From: Bacillus sp. 123MFChir2
Lineage (GTDB): Bacteria; Bacillota; Bacilli; Bacillales; Bacillaceae_G
Reading direction: 5' to 3'
NCBI RefSeq assembly: GCF_000383235.1
Contig: NZ_KB910932.1
Coordinates: 40,251-104,250, forward strand
Length of the DNA: 64,000 nucleotides
A program made the translations under genes and the position numbers. Positions within the stretch are counted from its first letter, which is position 1; each line of letters opens with the position of its first letter. Shown here piece by piece: positions 10,207-19,667 of the stretch. Below the pieces are notes generated by a model that saw nothing but the letters and a program-made list of their open reading frames with translations, ran no database searches and was not told where the DNA came from.

Positions 10207-10455
10207 CGTATCACCGTCTCTTCTTTTATCTTTTTATATTAGACAAAATTCAAATGGAATGATAATTATGTATTTCTACACCAATACAAAGCAATCTCCT
10301 ATAATGTCTACTTCTTCCATTTTATTATACCCTTTCTACAGAAATAAGGAGAAAACAAATCATGTTTTATTCTGCATTACCCTACTATATATAAATTTAA
10401 ATAAGTTTATGTTTTTATAAATAGATTTGGATATTGAAGTACACCTCTATAAAAA

Positions 10456-10497
10456 AAACATACAACCTTACCAACAATTACAAGGTTGTATGTTTTT
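10456..10497. terminator. Terminator after the Nhe-like operon
   Basis: Thirteen-base arms AACATACAACCTT / AAGGTTGTATGTT followed by T-runs on both strands. It lies about 20 bp downstream of the nheC-like stop codon. Confidence 0.8.
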
Positions 10498-10515
10498 AAT
10501 ATTATTTACATGTAT

Positions 10516-11664
10516 TCAGGAGCAATCTGGTCCTATTTGTATATTCCCTCTTATTGGTTCTCCTATTTGTACAATTTCTTCATTTTGTGCAATCTTAGCA
10601 CCTTCATATAATTTATCCGCATAATTTTTAAGGTCCTGCCAATTATCCTTCGCTGTATTCAGATCTGCTCTTATAATCTCATCAAACAGGTCTATACTAA
10701 TATTGTTAACACTGTCAATCAATGATTTATATTTTTTCTCCACTGTCCCCCACCTAGTCTTTATATTTTCAAGAGAAGTAACAGCTGTACCAACTGTTGC
10801 AGCCATATGTTCCGTTTTATTTTTGGCATCAGTCAAAATAACTAATTCTGCCTCTGCTCCAGAAATTCTGGACTTTAATTGTTCTATTTCTTGTTGTGCA
10901 GATGCGATATTCTTGTCAGCAGTGACAATCAATGGTATACCAATTGGAGGCATAAATACAGATAAAGCTATATAGCCACCACGTTTATCATAGTTTTCTT
11001 TAATTGTATTATTACAATAATCGATTTGTTGTTTTAGAACCGGAATACCGGCGTTCGTACTTTCTAAAATATTCTCCAATTGATTGAAATCTTCTTTGAA
11101 ATTTCTTGTATTTTCTGCCATTTCACCTTGGAACCTTTTCAAATTTTCTAACAGTACATCTAATTCTTGACTATTTTTCAAAATACTATTATACAATTTT
11201 TCTAGTTCATATTTTAATTTCCCTGTATCTTTTTGATCTAGAGCAGTTAGTAAAAGATTATAACTTGCTTGAAACGTATCATTATAACTTACAATATTCT
11301 GATTCGCTCTCATAATATGAGGTTTTAAATCCCCTGACCAAAATCCGGCATTCGCTTTTGCATCCCATTGATGCTTAATCATGTTTGCTCGTAAATCACC
11401 ATTTATAGAACTTATTTTACTTAAATCTGTCTGTTGTTGTTGAAAGATTGTTTGGGCATATGAATCCATTGTAAGGATACTTGCCGCCATTTTCTCCATT
11501 ACTTCTTTATAGTTATCAGGACCAAGAGAATAGCTCTTAATCTCTTCTTGTTGTTGGGACACAGTTTGTTCTGCTGCCAAAGTATGAAGTGGAATTACAT
11601 TACTCGCTGCCATTCCCGTAATGATTGTTGACAAAATAATTTTCTTATATAAATTCTTATTCAT
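10516..11664 (-). CDS. NheC-like enterotoxin component (divergent)
   Basis: Third gene of a tripartite pore-forming toxin operon of the HBL/Nhe family. The ATG at 11664 is chosen over an upstream GTG (11673) because AGGTG is correctly spaced and the protein then begins MNKNLYKKIIL, aligning with canonical NheC (MQKRFYKKCLL). A signal peptide ends around LHTLAAEQ. Diagnostic stretches are YSLGPDNYKEVM, TDLSKISSINGDL and STNAGIPVLKQQID. The central hydrophobic segment (GYIALSVFMPPIGIPLIVT) is shorter than in the true NheC I remember. The C terminus carries an extra tail of roughly 25 residues (..EEIVQIGEPIRGNIQIGPDCS), giving about 382 residues against about 359 for NheC. It is clearly homologous but diverged, so I treat it as a paralog or variant, not the standard gene. 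Confidence 0.8.
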   Translation of the reverse strand: MNKNLYKKIILSTIITGMAASNVIPLHTLAAEQTVSQQQEEIKSYSLGPDNYKEVMEKMAASILTMDSYAQTIFQQQQTDLSKISSINGDLRANMIKHQWDAKANAGFWSGDLKPHIMRANQNIVSYNDTFQASYNLLLTALDQKDTGKLKYELEKLYNSILKNSQELDVLLENLKRFQGEMAENTRNFKEDFNQLENILESTNAGIPVLKQQIDYCNNTIKENYDKRGGYIALSVFMPPIGIPLIVTADKNIASAQQEIEQLKSRISGAEAELVILTDAKNKTEHMAATVGTAVTSLENIKTRWGTVEKKYKSLIDSVNNISIDLFDEIIRADLNTAKDNWQDLKNYADKLYEGAKIAQNEEIVQIGEPIRGNIQIGPDCS

Positions 11665-11832
11665 CTTTTTCACCTACTCTTTCACATGCATCACATATTT
11701 TATTAAATTCATAAGCTTCTATTCTTTACTTCAAATGAATTACGATTATTGCAAATAAAACAACATATTAAAATAGAGATTCTCGTACTTTCTTATTCTA
11801 TAATCTTTATTAAGTTTCATAACTATGTAGGA

Positions 11833-11862
11833 AGTCTCCTGCTCAAACTTGAACAGGAGACT
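11833..11862 (-). repeat. Inverted repeat in the nheB-nheC spacer
   Basis: Arms AGTCTCCTG / CAGGAGACT, 12-nt loop. The standard nhe operon also has an inverted repeat between nheB and nheC that is thought to limit nheC expression. This hairpin is the likely counterpart. It abuts the left end of the MITE-like insertion. Confidence 0.55.
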
Positions 11863-11866
11863 CAGT

Positions 11867-12054
11867 ATATATAGATGCAAATTGAAAAACTAACATAAAA
11901 ACCTTTTCTTTTTCGGTGGGCGAGAGCAACTGGCCATGCATAGAGGCGGTCAGGACCTTTTCCTGCCACGTGCAAAGTTTAAAACAAAGATGGCCATGTT
12001 TTGTTCTGCATAGCAGCGACTTAGATGTTAAAAAGTCAACTTGTATTTATATAT
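11867..12054 (+). repeat. MITE-like dispersed repeat, copy 1, between nheB-like and nheC-like genes
   Basis: About 188 bp. Its ends form imperfect terminal inverted repeats (TATATAGATGCAAATTG at the left, the complement of TATATAAATACAAGTTG at the right). It is nearly identical to copy 2 at 19964-20166 except for a gap of about 15 bp in the middle. It contains no coding frame of note. It is probably one of the intergenic 'bcr'-type repeats of the B. cereus group, but I cannot assign a number. It lengthens the nheB-nheC spacer to about 430 bp. Confidence 0.75.
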
Positions 12055-12095
12055 TATATTTTCCATTACTTCGGCAATTTCTTGAAGTAATATTA

Positions 12096-13226
12096 TTATT
12101 TCAAGAAAGAAATCTCACTACTCTGAATATTTTCAGCATACTTTCTAATCTGCTCCCAATGATCCTTCGCTGTATCCAGATCTGCTGTTATATCCATAGC
12201 AAGGAATTCTGGGTCAACGGCTTTAGCACTCTTAATCAATGCGTCGTATTTGTTCCCCATTCCATCCCACGCAGTCTTTATATTTTCAAGAGAAACAATA
12301 GCTTTATCAATTGTATCTGTTAAATTTTTAATATCACTTTGCACTATCGTTAACCTAGCTGACTGTAGTTTCGCCATTGAAATACTTTGTGTTAGCTTTA
12401 TAATTTCTTCTTGTGCCTTGATTATCTGCTGCTGCGATGAAACAACTCCGAATATCGAGCCTCCTAATCCAGCTGCACCAATAGGCGCAAAAGGTGAAAG
12501 AATTAAGTATACACTAAAAGCAGTTGCAACCGACGATCCAATATAAATTTTGTTATTTTCATCAATTAATGCTTTATTTGCTTCGATTTGTTGCTGAAAC
12601 AGTGGAATTCCAGCTTCTTGACCAGTTAAAATATTTACGATATTTTCAGCATTCCCTTTTAAATTTTGTGTATCTTTTTCTAATTTGCCGCGAAAGCTTT
12701 TCAAATCATCCACTAATTTGGTCACTTGATCTTTATTCTGTGAAATTTCACCATTCAACTTTGTAAGCAAAGCTGTTAGTTTGACTGGATCATTTTTATA
12801 TTGTAATAAATAACGAGAATAATTTTGGAATTTTGTATCATAACTGATAATATTTTGATTCGTCGTAATTATTCCTGATTTCAAATTATTCAACCAGTAT
12901 GTTGCATTTTCTCTAGTAAGATTTTGGTTGGCTTTAATGTCTGTTTTTAAATTATCGTCAACTGAAGGTAAACCATCCAAATTAATATCTGCTTGTTTAA
13001 GTATAGTTAAAGCATACAGGTCCATTACCAACATATTGGATTTAGTGTCCCTCATCGCATGATCAAGCCCTGTTGGTCCAAGGTAATAACTAGGGTATTT
13101 AAGGTCTTGATTTGCATAAATAGGTGCTGGTTCCTCTGCCGAGGCATATGATGGCATAATGCCACCCGCTACGATTGTTGCTATTAATGTAGATAAAGCC
13201 ATTACTTTATAAGGTTTTTTCATCAC
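12096..13226 (-). CDS. NheB-like enterotoxin component (divergent)
   Basis: Second toxin gene, 376 residues, GTG start after AAGGAGAG. The N terminus (..MKKPYKVMALSTLIATIVAGG) is almost the same as canonical NheB (MTKKPYKVMALSALMAV), and the signal peptide ends near SYASAEE. Family landmarks include YYLGPTGLDHAM, MLVMDLYALTILKQ, NQNIISYDTKFQNY, QEAGIPLFQQQI and AKDHWEQIRKYAE. The hydrophobic hairpin that should insert in the membrane (GSSVATAF...GGSIFGVVSS) is shorter and less glycine/alanine-rich than in NheB. That explains most of the difference from the roughly 402 residues of NheB. It belongs to the HBL/Nhe (ClyA-like) pore-former family. Whether it forms pores cannot be told from sequence. 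Confidence 0.83.
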   Translation of the reverse strand: MMKKPYKVMALSTLIATIVAGGIMPSYASAEEPAPIYANQDLKYPSYYLGPTGLDHAMRDTKSNMLVMDLYALTILKQADINLDGLPSVDDNLKTDIKANQNLTRENATYWLNNLKSGIITTNQNIISYDTKFQNYSRYLLQYKNDPVKLTALLTKLNGEISQNKDQVTKLVDDLKSFRGKLEKDTQNLKGNAENIVNILTGQEAGIPLFQQQIEANKALIDENNKIYIGSSVATAFSVYLILSPFAPIGAAGLGGSIFGVVSSQQQIIKAQEEIIKLTQSISMAKLQSARLTIVQSDIKNLTDTIDKAIVSLENIKTAWDGMGNKYDALIKSAKAVDPEFLAMDITADLDTAKDHWEQIRKYAENIQSSEISFLK

Positions 13227-13282
13227 ATTTTTCTCTCCTTACATTATATTATTAAGAATTATTGTTCTTCATTCTACAAATT

Positions 13283-14443
13283 TCATCCTGTTACTTTTAT
13301 TTTTGTAACACTCTCTTGATATTCCGTTGTTTGTTTTTTCAATTCATCCGTAAACTGTTTAAGCTCTTTTAATCGTGCTTGTAATGAATTAGAATCTATT
13401 TTCGCATCAGTATTAAGACTTGTCCCCGTTTCAATCATTATGTTATTAAAGGTGTCCCAACTACTTACTAGATTGTCAAAACTCTGAGTTTGCTTTTTAA
13501 CTGTTCTTGTAAAGTTATTTAATTGCTGCTCAATAAGTGTCATTTGAGTTGCTTGCACTTCAATATTCGATAAATTTTGTACCAATTGAACTAGTTTCTG
13601 TTGCTTCTGAGCAATATCTTTATTCAGTTCTGTTACTTTATCATTTTTGAGTTGTCCATATTGGTTATAAATCGCTTCCAAATTAGACACGTCTACAGTT
13701 TTCTCCTTAACTCCGTCTTTCAAAATATTAATAACCGACTTTGTAATATTTAAAGAACCGTCTAGATTTTCTTTTGGTAGAGCTAGAAGTTTTTCAAAAT
13801 CTTCTTGAATGCCTGCATTAAGTTGTCCCATTTCTGCTCTTAATTTTTCAATGTCTCCGTCTGAACTCTTATAAGATTCAAACGCTCTGCTAACTTTACT
13901 AGAAAAATTATTACTATCTTCAACCAGTTCGTTTTTAAAATAATTTAAGTCTTCTGAATTTACCTTCATATTATACTGAATTTTTTGCACGTCACCTTGA
14001 AGTAAATTAAAAATACGTACAAATAATGCTTTTGCTTCCGAATCTTCATTCATTTTTCCAGCTAGTTCAACTAATTTATTGTAATAATTTGTAAATCTTA
14101 TTCCGAAACTCTGTATGTCTTGATTTACAACGGATAATTTGTGGTTATTTACATCCAGGCAGTCTCGAACATGGTTTCTTACAGTACCTTGATCAGTTGT
14201 TATTCCATATATAGTATTTACATCAAGATCTGGTTGCTGTAATATGATTAGCCCATATCCTTGAATTAATGGCGTCTGTGATCCTAATTTCGTAATCGAA
14301 TTTGATAACCTATCCATAGCGGGTTCAAGTATACTACTTGGTTGTAAATAAGTTGTATTACTTTCTGCAAAAGTATTTACAGGTAAGAAACAACTTGTAG
14401 ATACTGCTGTAACTAATAACCCTGCGACTAACGTTTTTTTCAT
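13283..14443 (-). CDS. NheA-like enterotoxin component (divergent)
   Basis: First gene of the operon. The start is the ATG at 14443, which follows AGGAGG with good spacing. The protein is then 386 residues, the same length as canonical NheA, and begins MKKTLVAGLLVTAVSTSCF, aligning with MKKTLITGLLVTAVSTSCF of NheA. A Sec signal peptide ends around VNTFAESN. Shared landmarks include LSNSITKLGSQTPLIQGYGLIILQQPDLDVN, DSNNFSSKV and GSLNITKSV. Much of the remainder has diverged. It is separated from the nheB-like gene by 56 bp. A PlcR-box-like palindrome lies about 530 bp upstream, consistent with the long untranslated leader of nhe operons. Confidence 0.83.
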   Translation of the reverse strand: MKKTLVAGLLVTAVSTSCFLPVNTFAESNTTYLQPSSILEPAMDRLSNSITKLGSQTPLIQGYGLIILQQPDLDVNTIYGITTDQGTVRNHVRDCLDVNNHKLSVVNQDIQSFGIRFTNYYNKLVELAGKMNEDSEAKALFVRIFNLLQGDVQKIQYNMKVNSEDLNYFKNELVEDSNNFSSKVSRAFESYKSSDGDIEKLRAEMGQLNAGIQEDFEKLLALPKENLDGSLNITKSVINILKDGVKEKTVDVSNLEAIYNQYGQLKNDKVTELNKDIAQKQQKLVQLVQNLSNIEVQATQMTLIEQQLNNFTRTVKKQTQSFDNLVSSWDTFNNIMIETGTSLNTDAKIDSNSLQARLKELKQFTDELKKQTTEYQESVTKIKVTG

Positions 14444-14975
14444 AGTAATTCCTCCTATCAATTGGTGTTTTCTGATAAAAGAGTTAGACTAATTTTTAAA
14501 TGTTTGATTTTTATTTCTATGAAAACTAGTCTCGAAACTTTTTATCGTTATAGTTTGTTACAAAGATGTTAATTGTGGGAATCTGATCACAGATTATAAA
14601 TACTTGTACCTAATGCCCTACTATAGCCTTATTCCCTAAGAAGTCACATAAAAAATACGTCGAAGTTAGACCTTGCTTATGTATCTCATACAATGTAACG
14701 ATCTTATGCCCTTATTAAAACATTATGTTTTTACCAAGTAAATCATAAAATTTTGTTCATCGCCAAACAATAACCGAATATTCTCATAACATAATTTAAA
14801 AATAATTATATTAATAAAAATTTAGTAAACCTATTTATTATGGGAGTTATTAATTTTCATTTGATATTTCTATTTAAAATTATAATTATTATAATTTAAT
14901 AAAGGTTTTTATTTCCATAAAAATGTTTTTGATATAACAAAATACTATTCTATTTAAGCGTTCCCTATATTTGGG

Positions 14976-14991
14976 TATGTAAAATTGCATG
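14976..14991 (-). promoter_or_regulatory. PlcR-box-like palindrome upstream of the Nhe-like operon
   Basis: TATGTAAAATTGCATG matches the PlcR consensus TATGNANNNNTNCATA at every fixed position except the last base (G for A). It sits inside a larger imperfect inverted repeat (CCCTAT ... ATAGGG). It is the only near-match I found in the 14444-15266 gap. The rest of that 820-bp stretch is very AT-rich, with no gene seen. Control by PlcR is inferred from the match and from the fact that nhe operons belong to the PlcR regulon. Confidence 0.6.
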
Positions 14992-15170
14992 AAAATAGGG
15001 AGTAATTTGTACTGTAATAAGCTATTCTTTCACAGAATAATTATTTATATTATTATTTTGAAAGCAACGAATATATAAACTTAGCACTAAAGGAACTAGC
15101 TTATTATGAAGAACCCTCTCACCATTTTGATAACCCGTTAATACAAAATAAAGCGAAACTATGAAAATAC

Positions 15171-15214
15171 AAAAAACCCCGAACCATAGACTTTTAAGCG
15201 TCCACGACTCGAGG
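15171..15214 (-). terminator. Terminator of the pdp-cdd operon
   Basis: On the minus strand a 15-bp stem closes without a mismatch if G-U pairs are allowed (CCTCGAGTCGTGGAC with GTCTATGGTTCGGGG). An 8-nt loop separates the arms and TTTTTT follows. It lies about 55 bp after the cdd stop. Confidence 0.85.
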
Positions 15215-15266
15215 TATAGTTCAATTAGAAAAAAATTTCGTTTATAATTTTCAAATCATACAATAC

Positions 15267-15674
<408 letters not shown>

Positions 15675-15699
15675 TCAAAGTAAGTGTGATTATTAAGTA

Positions 15700-17004
15700 T
15701 TAATCAGTGATAACAGTATAGATTAATTTTGGAGCTTCCGCCTTTTCTGATATAGAGATATTTTCATAAATTTTTGCTTTTACCTCTTCAACGTCCTCGC
15801 GATTTGCATAAATTGTTACTAATGGCTCTCCCTCTTTTACCGCATCGCCAACTTTTTTACGTAACATTAAACCAACAGCTAAGTCTATTTCATCTTCTTT
15901 CGTAGCTCGGCCTGCTCCTAGAAGCATCGCAGCAATACCAATTTCATCAGCAACAATGTTAGACACAACTCCTGAAGTTTTAGCAGGTACATCAATTACA
16001 TATTTCGCTTGTGGTAATTTTTCTGGCTGATCAACAATAGAACTGTCTCCGCCCTGATTATGTAAAAATTGTTTGAACTTCTCAATTGCTTTACCATTTT
16101 TCATAACTTCTTTCAACATTTCACGTGCTTCTTCTAACGTATTTGCTTTTTTAGCAAGTACAACCATTTGGCTTCCTAATACAAGCACCAACTCTGTTAA
16201 ATCTTCTGGGCCTTCTCCTTTTAATGTATCAATTGCCTCTTTCACTTCAAGAGCATTACCAATTGCAAACCCAAGTGGTTGTGACATATCAGAAATAACA
16301 GCCATTGTTTGACGACCAACATTATTTCCGATTCGCACCATTGCATGAGCTAATTCGATTGCATCTTCTTCTGTTTTCATAAATGCACCTGCACCTGTTT
16401 TTACGTCAAGAACAATTGCATCAGCACCTGCTGCAATTTTTTTACTCATAATGGAACTTGCGATTAATGGAATTGAGTTTACCGTTCCTGTCACATCACG
16501 CAAAGCATAAATCTTTTTATCAGCAGGTGTTAAATTTCCAGTTTGTCCAATGACTGCAACTTTATCCCGGTTTACGATGTCAATGAATTGTTCTTTCGTA
16601 ATTTCAACATGGAAACCTTCTACTGCTTCTAATTTATCAATCGTTCCACCCGTATGTCCTAAACCGCGCCCAGACATTTTTGCAACTGGTACATCTAAAG
16701 CCGCCACTAACGGTCCTAAAACTAATGTTGTTGTATCACCGACACCGCCAGTTGAATGTTTATCTACTTTAATTCCTTCAATCTCTGACAAATCAATTGT
16801 TTCCCCAGATTCAACCATTGCCATCGTTAAGTCTGCACGTTCACGGTCAGTCATATCTTGGAAAAAGATAGCCATCGCAAGTGCACTTGCTTGATAATCA
16901 GGGATTGTTCCATCTGTATATCCTTTAATAAAAAATTGAATTTCTTCTGTTGTTAGTTCTTTACCGTCACGTTTTTTCGCAATGATATCTACCATTCTCA
17001 TCCT
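15700..17004 (-). CDS. pdp: Pyrimidine-nucleoside phosphorylase
   Basis: Phosphorolyses uridine, deoxyuridine and thymidine to base plus (deoxy)ribose-1-phosphate. I choose the ATG at 17004 ([17 protein letters not shown]), which matches the B. subtilis Pdp start and gives 434 residues. An upstream in-frame GTG at 17013 is less likely. Motifs include [22 protein letters not shown] (phosphate binding), [20 protein letters not shown] and the [10 protein letters not shown] segment that lines the active site. The C-terminal alpha/beta domain is complete. It lies between the nupC remnant and cdd. Confidence 0.95.
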   Translation of the reverse strand, partial: RMRMVDIIAKKRDGKELTTEEIQFFIKGYTDGTIPDYQASALAMAIFFQDMTDRERADLTMAMVESGETIDLSEIEGIKVDKHSTGGVGDTTTLVLGPLVAALDVPVAKMSGRGLGHTGGTIDKLEAVEGFHVEITKEQFIDIVNRDKVAVIGQTGNLTPADKKIYALRDVTGTVNSIPLIASSIMSKKIAAGADAIVLDVKTGAGAFMKTEEDAIELAHAMVRIGNNVGRQTMAVISDMSQPLGFAIGNALEVKEAIDTLKGEGPEDLTELVLVLGSQMVVLAKKANTLEEAREMLKEVMKNGKAIEKFKQFLHNQGGDSSIVDQPEKLPQAKYVIDVPAKTSGVVSNIVADEIGIAAMLLGAGRATKEDEIDLAVGLMLRKKVGDAVKEGEPLVTIYANREDVEEVKAKIYENISISEKAEAPKLIYTVITD

Positions 17005-17056
17005 GATCACCAATCCTTTTTATTTTTAGTGAATAAAAATTAGTTCTTTTAAACTC

Positions 17057-17393
17057 TTAATATATTAAGCCAACAATAGCCGCTGATAAAAAGCTTACTA
17101 ATGTTGCTCCAAATAGTAATTTCAAACCAAATCTTGCGACAACATTCCCTTGTTTTTCATGTAAACTTTTAACAGCATCAGCAGCGTACTTTAATAATTG
17201 GCCAAATCCATCTGCAATCCCACTTATTAGGATGTTCCCTGCGCTCGTATTTAAAAGCAAAAACCCTAGCATACATTACAGAACAATCATTAGTTACAAT
17301 AAGACGGAATTTTACTTTACTTCGATTATTACTAGCAAGCCAGGCGATACCTAAAATAGTAACGAGGCCTAGAATACCGACTAAGTACTTCAT
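17057..17393 (-). pseudogene. nupC: Nucleoside transporter NupC, internally deleted and frameshifted
   Basis: Remnant of a concentrative nucleoside transporter (normally about 390 residues). The first 30 residues (MKYLVGILGLVTILGIAWLA and on to SKVKFR) are intact. They are followed by a small insertion that shifts frame and by a TAA where a Gln codon is expected. A second frame then carries [23 protein letters not shown] up to about residue 70. It jumps directly to the extreme C terminus ([21 protein letters not shown] ... ). Roughly 290 codons, nearly all the transmembrane core, are gone. No functional permease can be made. Position between deoC and pdp is the standard one for this operon. 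Confidence 0.9.
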
Positions 17394-17500
17394 TACATTC
17401 TCCCGCCTTTTTGTATTCGCTTACATTTTTTTTAGGTGTTAAAGCAATAGATACACTATGTCTTCCATTCATGTATCTATTGCTTGCAACTTTTTATAAA

Positions 17501-18172
17501 TTAATAATTACTTGAACCACCGTTTGTTTCATTTAGCACAATTGCCACACTAGCACTTGCTCCAATTCTAGAAGCGCCAGCTTTCACCATTTTCTCCGCA
17601 TCTTCTCTTGTACGAACTCCACCAGATGCTTTCACGCCAACGTTTTCTCCAACAGTTTTGCGCATTAATGCAATATCTTCTGCAGTTGCTCCGCCAGTTG
17701 AGAATCCAGTTGAAGTTTTTACAAAATCAGCACCAGCTTTAACAGCTAATTGACATGCACGAACTTTTTCTTCATCCGTTAATAAGCAAGTTTCAATGAT
17801 AACTTTTACAAGTGCTTTTCCATTTGCAGCTTGTACAACTTCATAAATATCTTTTTCAACGAATTCAGTATCGCCATCTTTTAAAGCGCCAACATTGATT
17901 ACCATATCAACTTCAGTTGCACCTTTTGCAATTACATCTTTTGTTTCAAATACTTTTGTTTCAGTTGTATTCGCACCTAAAGGGAAACCAATTACTGTGC
18001 AAACATCTACATCATGTCCTGCTAATTCTTCAGCTGCTAATTTCACCCATGTAGGATTAATACAAACCGAAGCGAAATTGTATTTTTTTGCCTCTTCTAA
18101 AACTTTCATAACGTCTTCTTTTTTAGTGTCCGGTTTCAAAACTGTATGATCAATTAACTTTGCAATGTTCAT
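17501..18172 (-). CDS. deoC: Deoxyribose-phosphate aldolase
   Basis: Class I aldolase that splits 2-deoxyribose-5-phosphate into glyceraldehyde-3-phosphate and acetaldehyde. The start at 18172 follows AGGAG with suitable spacing and gives 223 residues ([16 protein letters not shown]), the usual size. An upstream GTG overlaps the Shine-Dalgarno. The Schiff-base lysine region is [15 protein letters not shown], and the second conserved lysine region is [17 protein letters not shown] and [11 protein letters not shown]. First gene of the deoC-nupC-pdp-cdd operon, with the DeoR-type operator about 45-90 bp upstream. Confidence 0.96.
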   Translation of the reverse strand: MNIAKLIDHTVLKPDTKKEDVMKVLEEAKKYNFASVCINPTWVKLAAEELAGHDVDVCTVIGFPLGANTTETKVFETKDVIAKGATEVDMVINVGALKDGDTEFVEKDIYEVVQAANGKALVKVIIETCLLTDEEKVRACQLAVKAGADFVKTSTGFSTGGATAEDIALMRKTVGENVGVKASGGVRTREDAEKMVKAGASRIGASASVAIVLNETNGGSSNY

Positions 18173-18215
18173 TCTATTCACTCCTCATATCTTTTAACAC
18201 CTTCATTCTAACTCT

Positions 18216-18260
18216 ATATTGAACAATTGTAAACGAACTTTTGAAATTTTGTTCAATATT
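18216..18260 (-). promoter_or_regulatory. DeoR operator upstream of deoC
   Basis: On the minus strand ATTGAACAAAATTTCAA matches the B. subtilis DeoR operator ATTGAACAAAATTTCAAT at all but the last base. A second half-site lies about 30 bp nearer the gene, creating an 11-bp inverted repeat ATATTGAACAA / TTGTTCAATAT across the region. This arrangement (palindrome plus separate half-site) is as described for B. subtilis deo. Confidence 0.8.
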
Positions 18261-18499
18261 TTTAAAAAAGGAATTTATCTCCTCTAAAAAGAATCTTAAT
18301 TTGTAGTATAAAATGGAGAATAAAGGATGTGAGTCATTTACTAAAATCGAAACCATTTATACTAGCATTACTAATATGTATGGCACTATCTATACTTGTC
18401 TTTCAAAAAAGGAAATGAAACGAAAAGTATTCCTTATAAATACTATACGAGGTACTATACACTTATTTACTCATACTAAAAAAAATCATGTATCCAATA

Positions 18500-18538
18500 A
18501 AAAGACTCTCTCAAAATACTACTTTTGAGAGAGTCTTC
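18500..18538. terminator. Terminator after deoR
   Basis: Arms AAGACTCTCTCAAAA / TTTTGAGAGAGTCTT, 6-nt loop. It lies just downstream of the deoR stop and separates deoR transcription from the deo promoter. Confidence 0.8.
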
Positions 18539-18552
18539 TATTTCTAATCTTT

Positions 18553-19491
18553 TTAATAATGTAACAACTCTTTTGCAGTATGCTGATCGATAATTAATAC
18601 ATTCGCATACCCTCCACTTAACGCACCATCAATTGCCTTTACTTTTCTAGTCCCTCCTGCAACTAGAATGGAACGCTCTTTAAAGCGCAGTTTCTCTAAA
18701 TCAATGCCAATTGTGCGCTTATTTATTTCTTTGCTACAAATTTTACCATCTCCATCAAAGAAACGTGAACAAATGTCACCAACTGCTTTTTCTTTTAATA
18801 TGTTCATCTCATCTTCGTTTAAGTAGCCTAATCGGAATAATAAAGCCTCGTCCCTAACAGTTCCAACAGTAAAAATAGCTATATTAGCTTGTTTTCCCAT
18901 TTCAATAATATGGTGGATATGTCTATCCTGTTCCACTAATTCCTTCGTAACTGCGTTATCAAATATAACTGGAAGTGGTAGGTTTCGTGGTGTTGTTTGA
19001 AAGGCATCTGCAAATAAAGCAATCGTTTCATTTGCATACGTATTAACACTTGAATGGCTAATGCCTCCTTTTAATTGAACAACCTCTACCCCTTTTACAT
19101 GCTGTGGCACGATTTTTCTTGCGATTTCATACATAGTAGTTCCCCAGCTCACACCGACAATATCACCATTAGTTACATTATTTTCCATATATTCAGCAGC
19201 ATACTTACTAATATACTCTGTAATGGCCGTGTACTCTGGTACAGGGGAAAATACGACATGCGCTTCTAATAAATTATATTTTTCTTTAAGTAGGTTACCC
19301 ACATTATCTAAATCAGCAAATGGATCTGCTATATGAATTTGAACAAACCCTTTTTCTTTCGCATATTTTAACAACCTTGAAATAGTCGGCCTTGAAATAT
19401 TTAATTTATTTGCAATTTCTTGTTGACTATAATCGGATTGATAATATAATCTTGCAACTTCCACGCTCAACTGTTGTTTTTCTTTATCCAT
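18553..19491 (-). CDS. deoR: Deoxyribonucleoside regulator DeoR (SorC family)
   Basis: 312-residue repressor of the deo operon, released by deoxyribose-5-phosphate. The N-terminal helix-turn-helix is YSQQEIANKLNISRPTISRLLKYAKEKGFV (about 20-49). The rest is the SorC-type effector-binding domain (VGVSWGTTMYEIAR, VVQLKGG, FTVGTVRDEALLFRLGYL, GDICSRFFDGDG, LVAGGTRKVKAIDGAL). Size and order match B. subtilis DeoR (313 aa), which belongs to the SorC group despite its name. It lies directly upstream of deoC, and its operator is conserved there. Confidence 0.93.
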   Translation of the reverse strand: MDKEKQQLSVEVARLYYQSDYSQQEIANKLNISRPTISRLLKYAKEKGFVQIHIADPFADLDNVGNLLKEKYNLLEAHVVFSPVPEYTAITEYISKYAAEYMENNVTNGDIVGVSWGTTMYEIARKIVPQHVKGVEVVQLKGGISHSSVNTYANETIALFADAFQTTPRNLPLPVIFDNAVTKELVEQDRHIHHIIEMGKQANIAIFTVGTVRDEALLFRLGYLNEDEMNILKEKAVGDICSRFFDGDGKICSKEINKRTIGIDLEKLRFKERSILVAGGTRKVKAIDGALSGGYANVLIIDQHTAKELLHY

Positions 19492-19634
19492 ATTCGTTAT
19501 TTCTAGACCCCTTCCAAACTTATTTTATCTTAATGGCATCATACCATTTCATGTTGTAAAATTCGACTATCTAAATTGGAGATAAAAGTATTTCAGTTAA
19601 TAAATTAATTTTTAGATATTTAATTTTCAAAATA

Positions 19635-19656
19635 AAAAACATACAATTGTATGTTT
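19635..19656. terminator. Short hairpin after the YciI-like gene
   Basis: Perfect palindrome AACATACAATTGTATGTT bordered by A-rich sequence, giving a U-run on the minus strand just after the yciI-like stop. Confidence 0.5.
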
Positions 19657-19667
19657 CCATCACATTA

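Noticed and set aside
10516-14443. Identification of the toxin operon as hemolysin BL (hblCDA)
   Set aside because: Start sequences, gene order and block matches fit NheA, NheB and NheC, not L2, L1 and B.
18313-18528. 71-codon plus-strand ORF between deoC and deoR
   Set aside because: Lies over the deo promoter region and deoR terminator. Composition is low-complexity, and no start signal was found.
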